A DNA stretch of 64,000 nt from Lepas anatifera (GCA_034440635.1 JAOTON010000337.1:62001-126000), one strand, 5' to 3'. Positions 33,357 through 43,687 are shown, counted from the stretch's first letter. A program made the numbers and translations. Notes: generated from the sequence alone by a model not told the origin.

Positions 33357-34517
33357 CCCTCGCCCCGGTGGAGGGTGTTTGAACACCCCCTCGGGTTTTT
33401 CCGGTGGCACGAAAAAACGGTGGCGGAAAGCGCCGCCGTACTTGGCATACATTCTTGATTATCCTTGGAAATATTAAGGTTAAGTCATCTCAGGTCAGGT
33501 CACCACTGCAGGTCAGGTGACCTCACCTCAATTTTTTTAGGTGGCTTAAGCAAGAAAACGGATAAATCTATCGGATCGAAACTTATACCACATAATGTGC
33601 CCACTGAGTGCTTCAAAACATGTTCCGGGATTTTTCATGTCGATGACCTAAGATCAAGTAATAATAATAATTGTTGGGGCTTATCGACGCACCAACTGCC
33701 AGGGTCATATGGCGTCGCCAAATATTTCCCTATTGGAAGGGTTTCTCGGGAGCCAGCTTGCTCCTTGTTCAGGGAAGCTGCCAGGCCTTGAACCCGGGTC
33801 GGCTGAATGGAAGCCAGCTGACTGACCTCTCTGCTACCTCGCCCCCACCTAAGATCAAGTACCTCTCCGTTGGAAATACATGGGGAAACAGAAATTGGGC
33901 TGTGTTTGTGTAGATACGGCTGTGAATACCTTCATATTTTTCCAAATCGTAGTGTCCTGGGTCCCTTTGCAGGTTCATGTTGCAATTTTTGACCTGTGAC
34001 CTCTGAAAGGTCATCTTGGGCTATTTAAGCAGTTTCAGACTTAGGTCAGTCACATTGCATGAAATGATGATATAGCTTTTACTTTGATACCATTACGTTT
34101 GGATTGCTATTTCGAGTCGATTGATATGCGTATTGACTACGCTAGGTCAAAAGTGACCTTGACCTGACCTGAGGTCAGCTCATTTTTGTGTTTTGATCTA
34201 GTATTGTCATATTATACATCATTCGATTAGCCCTGACGACAGGAATCGAATGGTGCTCAAGAATGATTCTAACTCAACTCTGTTCGATGCTAGAGCCCAA
34301 AAACTACTCAAAATGCCACCTTCTGTGACCTGTCATGGCCTCAATATTAACCTGAGCCAAAAAGTGGCCAATATAGTTTATTCATGAATTTATATAAGCT
34401 ATCCACCAGCGTTCACGTTTTTTCGCTATTCCGCATAGGGGCCGATTTCGAGCAGGGGTTGTTCAAACAACCCTCCAACCAGGGTGAAGGTGGCTTGGAG
34501 CCCCACCGGGGTGCGGG
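33357..34517. mobile_element. T4-type TTAA element, 1161 bp (copy A)
   Basis: TTAA lies at 33353-33356 and 34518-34521. The ends are CCCTCGCCCCGGTGGAGGG and CCCCACCGGGGTGCGGG. Each end is followed by a palindrome: GGGTGTTTGAACACCC at 33373-33388 and GGGTTGTTCAAACAACCC near 34456. The interior next to the left end matches T2 (ACGGTGGCGGAAAGCGCCGCC and the TGACC block), so T4 looks like a T2-related interior with T1-like ends. A SINE (33661-33846) is inserted within it. Confidence 0.9.
33661..33846 (-). mobile_element. tRNA-derived SINE, complete, 186 bp (copy A)
   Basis: A perfect 15-bp target duplication, ACCTAAGATCAAGTA, lies at 33646-33660 and 33847-33861. Read on the minus strand it starts with a tRNA-like head (GGGGGCGAGGTAGCAGAG, anticodon-type arm, B-box-like GGGTTCAAGGC). 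It then has a body, the tail core GGCAGTTGGTGCG..AAGCCCCAACAA, and ends in (TTA)n. The tail resembles the LINE 3' UTR at 2157, suggesting LINE-driven mobilisation. Copy B: 54540-54725, with identical flanks. Confidence 0.93.
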
Positions 34518-34601
34518 TTAATCAAGCAGTGTGAGGATATGAAAATAATCGAAGCTTTCACCTCAAATTTTCGGTCATTGACTCTCATCTACCTACCTTT
34601 A

Positions 34602-34900
34602 AAGGGAATGTGGCACATCAGTGCAATTTTAACTTGTAGTCGGTATTCGGGTATTTTGTATTGCTAACGATGAATTCGTTCTTTTCTCTGCTGAACAGTG
34701 GCTAACTAGCACAGTAACTTGTATTATTCAATGTTCTTTCGCAAGAGGTGAGAAAACTCTGCATCGGTGTGATGTCATGATATGGTAGCACCTCATGCTG
34801 CCATATATAAGAAACTTTTTTGCCTGGCTGGGCCATAAAATCATATGAGTATAAATGGAGTATTTTTAGCTAGAATAGGTTATCATTAGGACGCAAAGTA
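34602..34900. mobile_element. K-type TTAA element fragment (copy A)
   Basis: TTAA followed by AGGGAATGTGGCACATC is the K-type end. The next 250 bases run parallel to the diverged fragment at 19344. No right end was found. Copy B: about 55481-55780. Confidence 0.65.
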
Positions 34901-35515
34901 ACATTTAAATCATTTGGTATTTTTCTTTACATATTAAAACATTTTTCAGAATCCGGTGTGCAATCGGTTTGAAAAACTGGAAGATGTAGCCACCAGCTTC
35001 TTTCACGGATGTCTGAAAATGCCACTGGGGGGCCTCCGAAAATTCATGGGGTCTTACCTCCATTACCCAAATAGTGGTAACCCTTTCGGCGGTGAAACCC
35101 CTCAGTCAATTAGAATAGTGATAACGTGCTACTGCCGTTCGCTGATACTTGATAGCCGCACTGTGTATGATCACTGCGGCACAGTATAACAGTGAATGGT
35201 GGTATGCGGGACAGCATTCTTCGCGGGGTGCTCTGTGTCATAGTATCACATAGTGGTGTTATACGGCACAGTATCGCGATCATCCAAGGTATGGCTTGCT
35301 TAGGTATAAGTTCCGCTGAATTTGTGTGTATAAATCGTTTTGCAGTGTCAAGCTCACTTCTTGTACATGAAAGGTAAGAAGGTATTTATGAATATCACTG
35401 TTGATTGTGAGGCAAGCTTTCAGTCGAATTCAGATTGAGAAGAAAATAATATTTTACTGAAGAGGCATAATACAAGCAACAGGACCTGCTGGCGGCTGCA
35501 TAACACAGAACAAAT
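34901..35515. other. Duplicated stretch, no gene called (copy A)
   Basis: Plus-strand frames at 34956-35189 and 35192-35377 lack recognised motifs. A consensus splice-donor-like AAAG|GTAAGA occurs at about 35371, but copy B has TAAG there. Not enough supports an exon. Confidence 0.35.
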
Positions 35516-35518
35516 ATC

Positions 35519-35830
35519 CACTCCGGTAGCTCAGTTGGTTGAGCATCCGGCTCCAGTCCGCTGATCAGGAGCATGCAATGGCTGTGCGTCTGCAAGCTTA
35601 GGTTCGATTCCTCTAAGACGCCCAGCGCTCAATATTCACTCGACGTAGGTCGCCTGGCAACGGACTGTTTGATGATGACCTGAACGGGCGGCCCTTCCAG
35701 TGCTTTGTGGACGTTAAACTTTGGCTTCTACATTAGCCCTCATTGTGGGAGCTGCTCGCTCGGATGGTGGGGTCGGGGTCTCCGTGACAAGTCCCTTGAT
35801 GATTTAAATGAGGCTTTAATTCTTAAAGCC
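35519..35830 (+). mobile_element. tRNA-headed SINE with enlarged anticodon region (copy A)
   Basis: The head CTCCGGTAGCTCAGTTGG, then TTGAGC, is a good D-arm/A box, and GGTTCGATTCC is a perfect B box. They are about 60 bases apart, longer than in a tRNA, because of an insert with an inverted motif (GCATGC..GCGTCTGCAAGC). The body runs through TCGCCTGGCAACGG and GTGCTTTGTGGACGTTAAAC to a GATGATTTAAATGAGG tail. No target duplication was resolved. Copy B: about 56401-56712. Confidence 0.75.
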
Positions 35831-36149
35831 GAACTTTGCAACAACCTGGACGAAATGTTTTAGACATTTCATTAAAATATTAATACATAAATAGTAATAT
35901 ACCTACATGATAAAATATCTGTTTTTATATATCATATAATATTAGATTCCCATTCTGTACAACGAGATCCTTAAACATAAACATGATAAAATCCGTTTTT
36001 ATAGTCACCGGTAATTGATTGTACTTATATCACGGATGAACACATGATTGAGCTACCTTGTGTCTTCTTCTGTCTCTCCACTGCAATGTTTGCACAGTCA
36101 GCTAAGCCACTCTGTACTGATGCCACTGCAGCCTCGACAACCCCTCCCT
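35831..36149. other. AT-rich stretch (copy A)
   Basis: It contains ATGATAAAAT-type repeats (35890-36000). Nothing is recognised. Confidence 0.4.
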
Positions 36150-37053
36150 TAACAATTCCACTCTCCCTCTGCCCTCGCGCTGCCGTTAACGACGCGGCGG
36201 CGCGCCACCTTTGACGCGACCGCGCCACCTTATCGCCGCGCCGCGCCGTTATTGAATCGGTTGCTCTGGCGCGCTGTAGTATTGAACTACTGTTTGAATA
36301 CAGATTTGGCGCGAGAGCCACCGTTTGGCGCGGGAAACGAGTCAAGTTGGCCGGTAAATCTGGCGTCGGCGCGCGCCAACGACCCAAGAGCACCGCCGCG
36401 GGACGGATTCCAAATCATAGCGCCACGGGTCGGCTGGGCCGCCGATATCCTCAGGTACCATGTAGCACGCTCATCAACCGAGAGGGTGCGATAAGCTGAC
36501 AAAAGAGGGACTTCAGCACCAGATGGAGAGCAAATGAACAATAACATAGATTAAATAAGTAACGCTTGACGACGCTGCCCAGCAGCGTAACTACGCTTTA
36601 AAAAAAACTGGTCTGATAGACAAACAGGATTACAGTTTCTGTATCTGCATTCTCTCCGTGTTTGTCTAAAGGAGGCGGGAGAGAGTGGGGGAGGGAGGGG
36701 GAGGGGGGAGCGAAGTCGCTCCAGTCAGAGCGGCATCCCGCGCTGTGACGACTCCTTTCAGCGCGCACGTGCCAGTTTACTGCCACCGTGTCGTGATAAA
36801 CCTGCGGCATAAACCGAATTGAAGATGAAGGAAGGGATTTAATCAGACTGCTCGACAGACGGAGGCGCCCTGCCAGACGACCAGCGGGCCGCGGCGCCTG
36901 ATGGCACGAGTCTTTTACGGCATGAACGGGTCTCGGTAACGGCCTGTTGCGAGCGCCGACTGGCGGCCGTCGGCGCCGCCGCTTTGTTCTATTGTGTTCA
37001 CGTCTCATGGCTGATTTGGAGGACTGGGTCGTGAATACCGGCCATGCTTCTGG
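36150..37053 (+). promoter_or_regulatory. CpG island with E2F sites and possible first coding exon (copy A)
   Basis: This is a strongly CpG-rich block. A full E2F consensus, TTTGGCGCGGGAAA, lies at 36324-36337, a second site (TTTGGCGCGAGAG) at about 36305, and more GGCGCG cores at 36180-36385. Such clusters mark cell-cycle-regulated promoters. Downstream, ATG at 37007 opens MADLEDWVVNTGHASG in a good start context, and a possible 5' splice site (TGG|GTAATG) follows at 37053/37054. No later exon is recognised, and long antisense frames here are GC artefacts. Both copies keep the E2F site. Confidence 0.35.
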
Positions 37054-37612
37054 GTAATGCACTGACTCGGAGAGCTAGGGTTCTGTTTGTGCTTGAGTTT
37101 TTTATTTAGTGTGAAGTGTTTCAGTGTTAACTACTGGTTTAAGGTTAGGAAACACCTGGGATGCTTCACAAAATCATTGATAAGCATACATGTGTTCCCA
37201 GTTGTTTTTCGTACCCAAGTTTGAGACTGTTATACCAGAGTAGGATGCTTATCTTGTTTTAAATCTGTAACAGCTCCATAATGAAATAAGTACTTAGTTC
37301 TTGCGTTTAAATATTGTGAAGATAAAAACATGGCAAATGGGAGCTCGAAACAATGAAGGAAATGCACTTCACACAATACCAATGGCATTTAACTGGAAAA
37401 CCAGAAAAATACAGTCCGTCAAACTCCGTATGACGCCATCTCCTGCCTGGTTGACCGCGTGGTCATCAATGCCATGCCAGAATTTCTCAGCCTGGACCTG
37501 ACAGACGGCAGTACTGCGTCCCTCTGCATGTTTCCATGGTGATTCACTATTCTGCACGATTTGCACTTACTTAACACAAGCACGTATAGACTGGTCATGG
37601 GCGTCAAAGGTA
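37054..37612. other. Stretch between CpG island and fold-back element (copy A)
   Basis: AT-rich sequence that would be intron if the first exon is real. The right duplication breakpoint is at 37612. No gene is recognised. Confidence 0.35.
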
Positions 37613-37629
37613 AGGTGGGTTGCAGACCA

Positions 37630-37965
37630 AAGGACGTAAGGAAGAAGTTCGCATGCCTAAAGTACGTACGCAAAAGTATGTATGGCTAAAGTACGTATAG
37701 ATAAAGTACGTACGTGTATAATAATGGTAATGGAAAAAGTTCGTATGGAAAAAGTTCGTATGGGTTAAAGTACGTAGGGGTAAAATGTTCGTAATGTAAA
37801 AAGTTCGCATAGAAAAAGTTCGTACGGGTTAAAGTACGTAGGGGTAAAGTGTTCGTAATGTAAAAAGTTCGTATGGAAAAAGTTCGCACGGGTTAAAGTA
37901 CGTAGGGGTAACATGTTCATAGTGTAAAAAGTTCGTACGGGATGAAGTACGTAGAAGGGCAATTC
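37630..37965 (-). repeat. GTACGTA tandem array, left arm of fold-back element
   Basis: Short units such as AAAGTACGTACG, AAAAAGTTCGTATGG and GGGTTAAAGTACGTAGGG recur, with a higher-order period of about 66-70 bases from 37735 to 37945. It is the inverted counterpart of 44250-44872. Frames rich in RT/LRTFY residues come from this array. Confidence 0.9.
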
Positions 37966-38756
37966 CAGCACCAATCGACCAAGGCCTACACGGTACCTCT
38001 CCGATTTTTTTTAAATTGGCATTTAGGGTTGTCATGGGCCCCAAAGCCGAATCTGAGAGTTTCCGCTCAATCGGAGTAAAACTTTAGAAGTTATTGCCTC
38101 AGGCATTTTTTTGAAAATCTGCTTACAGTGCATTTTTTAGGTGACCTTACAACCCACAGAGACTGATGAACTATGCATTTAATATACATTTTCCTGTCTG
38201 AAATGAACCGAAAAACTCGAATCTGAAGTCCGTTTGACCCTAGGTCACTTTTGAAAAATGTATGATTTGACCTTGACCTAAGGTCATGTCCCAAATTTGC
38301 TGGTACACCTTTTTTCAAAATAGAATATCTCAAATTGAAGATTAAACTTTTTCCCGTCCAATAAAATAGGTTAGAACATCCGTTTTTTATATCTACTAGT
38401 GTTTTTAACACGCACAGTGGAGGGTGGTCTGGTGTCAACACGTAATGAAGGGGGTCATGAAATGCCTCCCTGATCTCTCGCCAATTAAGAGGGTTAGGAA
38501 AACGCATGTTCCGGGATTTGTGAGGCCTGTAAACTGTTTTACTCAATTGTATGGACTTCTATCTATATCTTTAAGGTCAAATCAGGTCATAAATGTCAAA
38601 TGTATGTACGTCATACCGGATACCTTTAGTGAAGTGCCGGAATTATACGGAAAAAGTCGCAAAACGTTTGAAACATATAACAGTGATATATTGAAACAGT
38701 GATATTGAAAAAAATAACAGTACGGTGACAGTGGACACCCTCACGTCAACGGAGCC

Positions 38757-40111
38757 CTGGAGAGGAGGAGGTTAGGGAGTATTTATACTCTTTTGACTCC
38801 GTTCAAATGGCTTCTGAAGATATTACGTTCAAGGAATGGTCAAAATCAGAGAGAGAATCGACGCTTTCGGATTGCGTGGACAATATAGAGCGATTTTTTA
38901 TTTCCTGAGTGAGAAGGTATGTAGCCTAACCCGTCACCACTACATCTCTATGGCTCAAGAACATTATATAGCAAACTGGAAGGAAAAGGCACCAACGGGG
39001 GGAAGCCGTAGTCATCGATGACTCATCGGAAAATAATACATGTACTGCGCAAAATGCTGCTCAGTCGTATCACTGGTCTGCAAAGCAGGTGACTGTACAC
39101 CTTTTTGTTCCATATTGGATTGAGGATGGAGTCCGGTGCAGTAGAAGTTGTTTTTTTTAAGTGACGACTTAAAGCACTCTCACGTCATGGCTCATACCTT
39201 GCAGCACAATCTCGTACCTTGGCTACGCACCCACATGCCAAGTTTGAAGAAAATACATTACGTATCAGACGGGTGCGGTGGCCAATACAAAAACAATTTT
39301 CACTTTACCAATGTGTGTTATCATCCAGATAGACTTTCAAATACCATGTGAATGACACTTCTTTGCTACCAGCCACGGGAAGAACGCCTGTGACGGAGTT
39401 GGCGGTAAAGTTAGAAGAAGAACAGCCACGGTAAGCTTAAGGAGAGAATAAAAGGATAAGATCTTGGATCCTCTATTGATGTGCTCTTTTCTGACCCAAT
39501 ACTTCGACACCACAATCCATTTCGCGTTTGTCAGTAGAGAGCAGGTCTTTGAAATGTCACAACGACTGATACGGCGGTACAGCTCGGCGTTGAAGATCAA
39601 GGGCACCCAACGGTTTCAACGTTTCACACCCGTAAACCTGAACATCATGCAGGTGCGAGAGCTCTCTGAACACATCGACGGAACCAGTGGCAGATCTAGC
39701 CGGTTGGTTTGGGAGGAGCAAACCAAAGTCAAAAAGGAAAAAGACAAAAACGTCACGCAGTGAAAAATTGTGCTACAATAATATGATTTGACAGTAGGAT
39801 TTGGGATATTTGAGCCAAAATGCAAAAAAACGTCACGGGGTGAAAAAGGTATGGGCTCAAGATACTTTTTCCTATCCAAGATCCAATATTTACACTGAAC
39901 TTCACTGGTTCTGTTTGAAGTTGAGAGTTGAAGCACCAAAATCTTGCTTATAAATTAAAAATGAGTCGGGGCATAAAGGAGGTCGACCGCTTGGGGGAGG
40001 GAGCGGGAATATAGTTTTGCCCCTAGCTTTCCATTTGAGGGGACATGCCGTTTTTGCTTCCCCCTGGATCCGCCACTGGACGGAACAGAGCTGCCTACTG
40101 TGACAGCGTAA
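38757..40111 (+). pseudogene. Transposase-like pseudogene of an unnamed multi-copy animal family
   Basis: Ordered blocks in shifting frames match a family I know only by motif. HYISMAQEHYIANWKE lies at 38938-38985. A degraded D.AEN..F..QNAAQ..HW block lies at about 39010-39074. YVSDGCGGQYKNNF lies at 39257-39300, HFFATSHGKNACDGVGG at 39356-39406, and a C-terminal RYSSALKIKGTQRF block at about 39570-39615. The gene is dead: frameshifts occur near 38998 and 39330, the expected Trp before HFFATSHGK is a TGA stop, and a hAT MITE splits the C-terminus. If that insertion is discounted, the frame ends at TAA 40109-40111. The conserved Asp residues suggest an RNase H-like DDE enzyme; this is inference. 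Confidence 0.75.
39685..40078. mobile_element. hAT-type MITE, 394 bp, inserted in the pseudogene
   Basis: A perfect 8-bp target duplication, GACGGAAC, lies at 39677-39684 and 40079-40086. The ends CAGTGGCAGATCTAG and CTGGATCCGCCACTG are inverted repeats. It interrupts the last codons of the transposase-like gene, so it arrived after that gene was in place. Confidence 0.95.
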
Positions 40112-40242
40112 GGTCAGCTCAGCACAAATACGGCTCATGGAGGCGCCATCTCCCGTATTTCGGTGCATTGTTGCAAACCGGTGCCCGGTGTACATACACA
40201 TACATATTTTTCCACGTGTTGACAAATGCTTGCTTCCTTTAA

Positions 40243-41269
40243 CCCTCGCCCCACCGGGGGACCATCGATGGCCCCCCTAAGGTTTTTCCGGGATAGCAGG
40301 AAAACGACGAGGCGCAGCACCGCGGTTGAGGGCTCTACCTCTTACTGCATCATTTTCCCATCATCCCTGAAATTTTTTACCCCGAGTCACCCAAGGTCAG
40401 GTCACCAGACGAGGTCAACCAAGGTCACCTCACTTCACCTTTAGAGCTCTGTAAGAGCTACATTTCAAAGTCGATCGATTTGAAACTTCCTACACTTCAT
40501 GACCCCTCCAGGGTCTACAAGGTGTATATCCGGGATTTTTCGATTTCGTGCCCTGAGGTCAGGTCACGAGGCGACCTCTCCCATTGGAAAAGCACGGGGA
40601 AAAGCTATTTCATGATATAAAAGCCACAAAAAGGATTGCAAATACTCAGACTGCTCAGAACAGCGTTTTTGGACACCCTTTCACGGATCCCAGGGGTCAT
40701 ATTTGCCCTTTGACTTTTCCAAGGTCATCCAAGGTCACCAGAGGTCAAAAACAGTATTTTGACAATAACTTTTGACCTAATTGAGTTAGAGCGGTGAAAC
40801 AAACACCATCGTGTTTGTCTTGTCACTGGCTTTCATTTGATATACAGCAAGGTCACTTTGTGACCTTTCGTGACCTCAGGTCATATTAGGTCACGAGGTG
40901 ACCTCTGGCGGTCAAACCACTGGCGGGAGGTCTTTACGTTCCACATGGCGGAAAAAGTACTGGCAATTTTCTATCAAATGTACTTTACCAGGCCTCAATA
41001 GCTCTAATGACATAAGAGTTATGCCCAGTTTGCTTAATCATTGCATATTTGAGTGAAAATAGCCGACCTTGACCTAATTTGACCTCTGGAGGTCAAACCA
41101 TTGACCTGAGCACTAAAACATGCGAAGTAATTTCTTACTGAATTCACGCGAGCTTTCTATTGCACTTTGCAGATTTGCGCTAACGCCCATATTTTCGGAG
41201 TTAGAGGGGGGCCATCGATGGCCCCTCCGGTGGGGCGAAGGTGGCGCCGGACCCCCGGTGGGGCGCGGG
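40243..41269 (-). mobile_element. T1-type TTAA element, 1027 bp
   Basis: TTAA lies at 40239-40242 and 41270-41273. The ends CCCTCGCCCCACCGGGGG and CCCCCGGTGGGGCGCGGG are inverted repeats. A ClaI-centred palindrome (GGGCCATCGATGGCCC type) lies just inside each end (about 40256 and 41206). It is the reverse-oriented relative of 45106-46128. The middle is dense in TGACC/GGTCA, and no gene is present. Confidence 0.94.
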
Positions 41270-41273
41270 TTAA

Positions 41274-42480
41274 CTTTAAGGAGAGTAAAATCGCGCACAG
41301 ATATCGTCTAGGAGAGAGTATTGCTATAGTTCTAACTCGCAAGTGGGAAATGCTTGCTTCGGTCCGATGCAGAAAAAAACTTATTTGAATTGACGCGATA
41401 GACGAGTTCTATATATGAAACCACGATTGCTTATTTGGCTTTCACCAGACTTCTAGCACTGTTCCTATTGTATCACCATTTCGTCCCACTACATTTCCAA
41501 TATAGGTACTGTCGAAGCCCCAGCGACGAGTTATTGTCATCCTTTAAAGCACTGTAATGAGCATTAACACGCATTCGGACAGGGCTTAAGCATAATTACC
41601 CGAGGTGGCCGGAAACCCTTCGTGGCAGAAAAACAACATCGATGAGCGAGTTCATTTTGGAAAGAACTTTGAAAATCTGTCATCTATGTTTACGCACTGA
41701 CTGACCTATAGGCTTACAAAATCAGATGTATATTCCTAAATAGCCATAACCTGCGGTCACATAAGCATCGCCACCGGAAAAAGTGGGGGCCAGTCAAACT
41801 TCAACCTGATGCTGACAAAAACCTTTCCACGATATGACCAAAAACTGTTCAAATTTGGGCTCCTCGTTGCCTTCCACAGTTACTGTTTACGCAAATTTCA
41901 GGTTTTCTCCATTTTGACTGAGATAAGAAAATTTTGGGCCAACAAGTGGGGGGCCAGGTCCCCTCGCCTTCTTTTCCGACGCCTATGTGCGGTCACACCA
42001 GTTCAAATGCATTGCAGACCTAGCTGTGCGGTGAAAACGTAGTATCGTCAGAGTTGTATGTTAAGATCATTTCACTAGATCATAGGTTACGGACCAAGGT
42101 CATATAAACATTATCGCAATTGTTGATCCCAGAGCTTACGGTCACATGACGTTCCCTGGCAAAACGTGTATGATGTTTTGATGTTACAGCTGAGGTTACA
42201 GAATGCTAAGTTCCAGGTCACAGGCCAAAGACCATGGGTCAAGGTCAAACTCATTGATTGCTTAATGGTTGCTTCTTTGCCAGCTTCAACGTATGTGCAT
42301 CCATTATGGAAATATCTCACGTTGTGGTGCCATTGGTCAATTACCTTGACCGACCTCGACCTTAATATTCCAGAGAACAATTTATATCTTCTCTTCATGA
42401 AATTTGCTCGCTCAAAGTGTATTCGTAACTTTGCTTCGCACGATAACGGCATTTCGCTAAGTGTCAGGTACGGCCTACAT
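41274..42480. other. Distal interior of the 4.27-kb T3 element, non-coding
   Basis: No second gene is recognised. Overlapping frames at 42111-42531 on both strands have no family motif. TGACC-type pentamers increase toward the right end (42340-42510). Confidence 0.4.
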
Positions 42481-43309
42481 TTGACCTCTATGACCTCATT
42501 TGACCTTGAGGATACTGGTCTAGGTCCATGAAATCTAGCTTAAAAAACACATTCTACAGCCCTCACAAAACCCGCAACACGCATTTTCCTAACCCTCTTA
42601 ATTGGTGAAATCTCAGGGGAGGCATTTCTGGACCCCTTCATTACGTGTTGACGCCAGGCTACCCTCCACTAAGCGTGTTAAAACACTAATAGATATAAAA
42701 AACGGATGTTCTAACCTATTTTAATGTAAGGATAAAACTTCAATCTTTAATTTCAAATATGCCATTTTGAACAAAAAGTGTACCAGTAAATTTTGAATGT
42801 GACCTTAGGTCAAGGTCAAATCACAACTTTTTTTTTACAAGTGACCTAGGGTCAAACAGACTTCAGATTCGAGTTTTTCGGCTCATTTCAGACAGGAAAA
42901 TACATATTTAATGCATAGTTCATCAGTCTCTGTGGGTTGTATGGTCACCACTGTAAGCAGATTTTTAAAAAATGCCGGAGGCAATAACTTCTAAAGTTTT
43001 ACTCCAATCGAGCTAAAACTGTCAGATTCGTCTTTAGGGCCCATAAGAACCCTATAAAATTATTTTGAAGAAAATCGAAGAGGTACCGTGTAGATTTGCC
43101 ATGCGCCTGGTCGATTGGTGCTGGAATTGCCCAGAAGCAAAATGTTCGTAGGGATAAAATGTCTCTTAATGACACAAATTCGTGTGAGTAAACATCCTAG
43201 ACGTAGAATATTCGTCATGAAAAAATCGTACGGAAAATTACACGGCATCAAGTACAGAGGTAATCAATCACCCGCCCGCATCTCGCCGGACTTCCAAATA
43301 GCTTGCGCG

Positions 43310-43687
43310 CAGTGGCGGATATCTATGACCACTGACCAGGGGCGTCGCCACCGGGGGTCCTGGGGAACCGGGCCCTCCCGCTCTCGGAAAGTGGAGGGGC
43401 GGGGCCAGCCCCCGCTTTTGGATGGAAGTACTATTGAAAATGCCACGTTTGAGTGGACATAGGGCTTCATCACGAGCCCCAGCCCCCCCCTAGTGCCGGC
43501 CCTCCCATCCGAAAATCTGTGGCGACGCCCCTGTCTATGAACACATTTCAGGGGGCCTAGAGGGGTTGAGCCCCCCCCACAATTACCTGCCTTGAACATA
43601 TCCCAGCTTATGCATTTATTTTGTGGTCCAGGGCCAATTGGGGGGGAGGGGGAGTTTGAGCCCCTAAGCCTTTCGGATCCGCCGCTG
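43310..43687. mobile_element. hAT-like element with nested second element
   Basis: The outer ends are CAGTGGCGGATATC (43310) and GGATCCGCCGCTG (to 43687). A second pair, CAGGGGCGTCGCCACC (43337) and TGTGGCGACGCCCCTG (to 43533), lies inside. Clear 8-bp duplications could not be confirmed for either, so boundaries rest on the inverted repeats. Both are non-coding and lie in the right arm of the fold-back element. Confidence 0.6.

Larger units (their letters stand above)
25917..37612 (+). repeat. Large direct duplication, copy A (11.7 kb)
   Basis: It is collinear with copy B at 44890-58492. From about 26030 rightward the copies are nearly identical, roughly 97-98% by eye; the first 110 bases match only loosely. 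Similarity ends sharply at 37612/58492 after GGCGTCAAAGGTA. The length difference is explained mainly by two TTAA elements present only in copy B. Copy A has their empty sites at 26112-26115 (CTAA) and 26734-26737 (TTAA). Shared open frames reflect recent duplication rather than coding constraint. Confidence 0.97.
38409..42677 (+). mobile_element. T3-type TTAA element, 4.27 kb, with transposase-like pseudogene
   Basis: TTAA lies at 38405-38408 and 42678-42681. The ends are CACGCACAGTGGAGGG and CCCTCCACTAAGCGTG. The inverted repeat continues inward for about 180 bases, including TTAAGAGGGTTAGGAAAA, which small T3 elements (60803, 24995) also carry. It encloses a broken gene (38757-40111), a hAT-type MITE (39685-40078) and a T1 element (40243-41269). 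By length, ends and gene content it is the best candidate for the once-autonomous parent of T3. The distal 1.2 kb is TGACC-rich and non-coding. Confidence 0.75.

Noticed and set aside
33465..33791. 108-codon frame identical in both copies (also at 54344)
   Set aside because: It runs through the T4 element and into the SINE. Identity reflects recent duplication, not coding constraint.
36598..37062. 154-codon minus-strand frame, Arg- and Pro-rich
   Set aside because: It lies antisense in a CpG island where stop codons are rare. It has no recognised domain, and the same kind of frame appears in copy B only because of the duplication.
40584..40775. 63-codon frame repeated in reverse at 45598-45789
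   Set aside because: Both lie at equivalent places in T1 elements and differ by changes typical of neutral repeats.
43337..43533. Exact target duplication for the inner hAT-like element
   Set aside because: TCTATGA occurs near both sides, but not directly next to the left end, so no duplication can be claimed.
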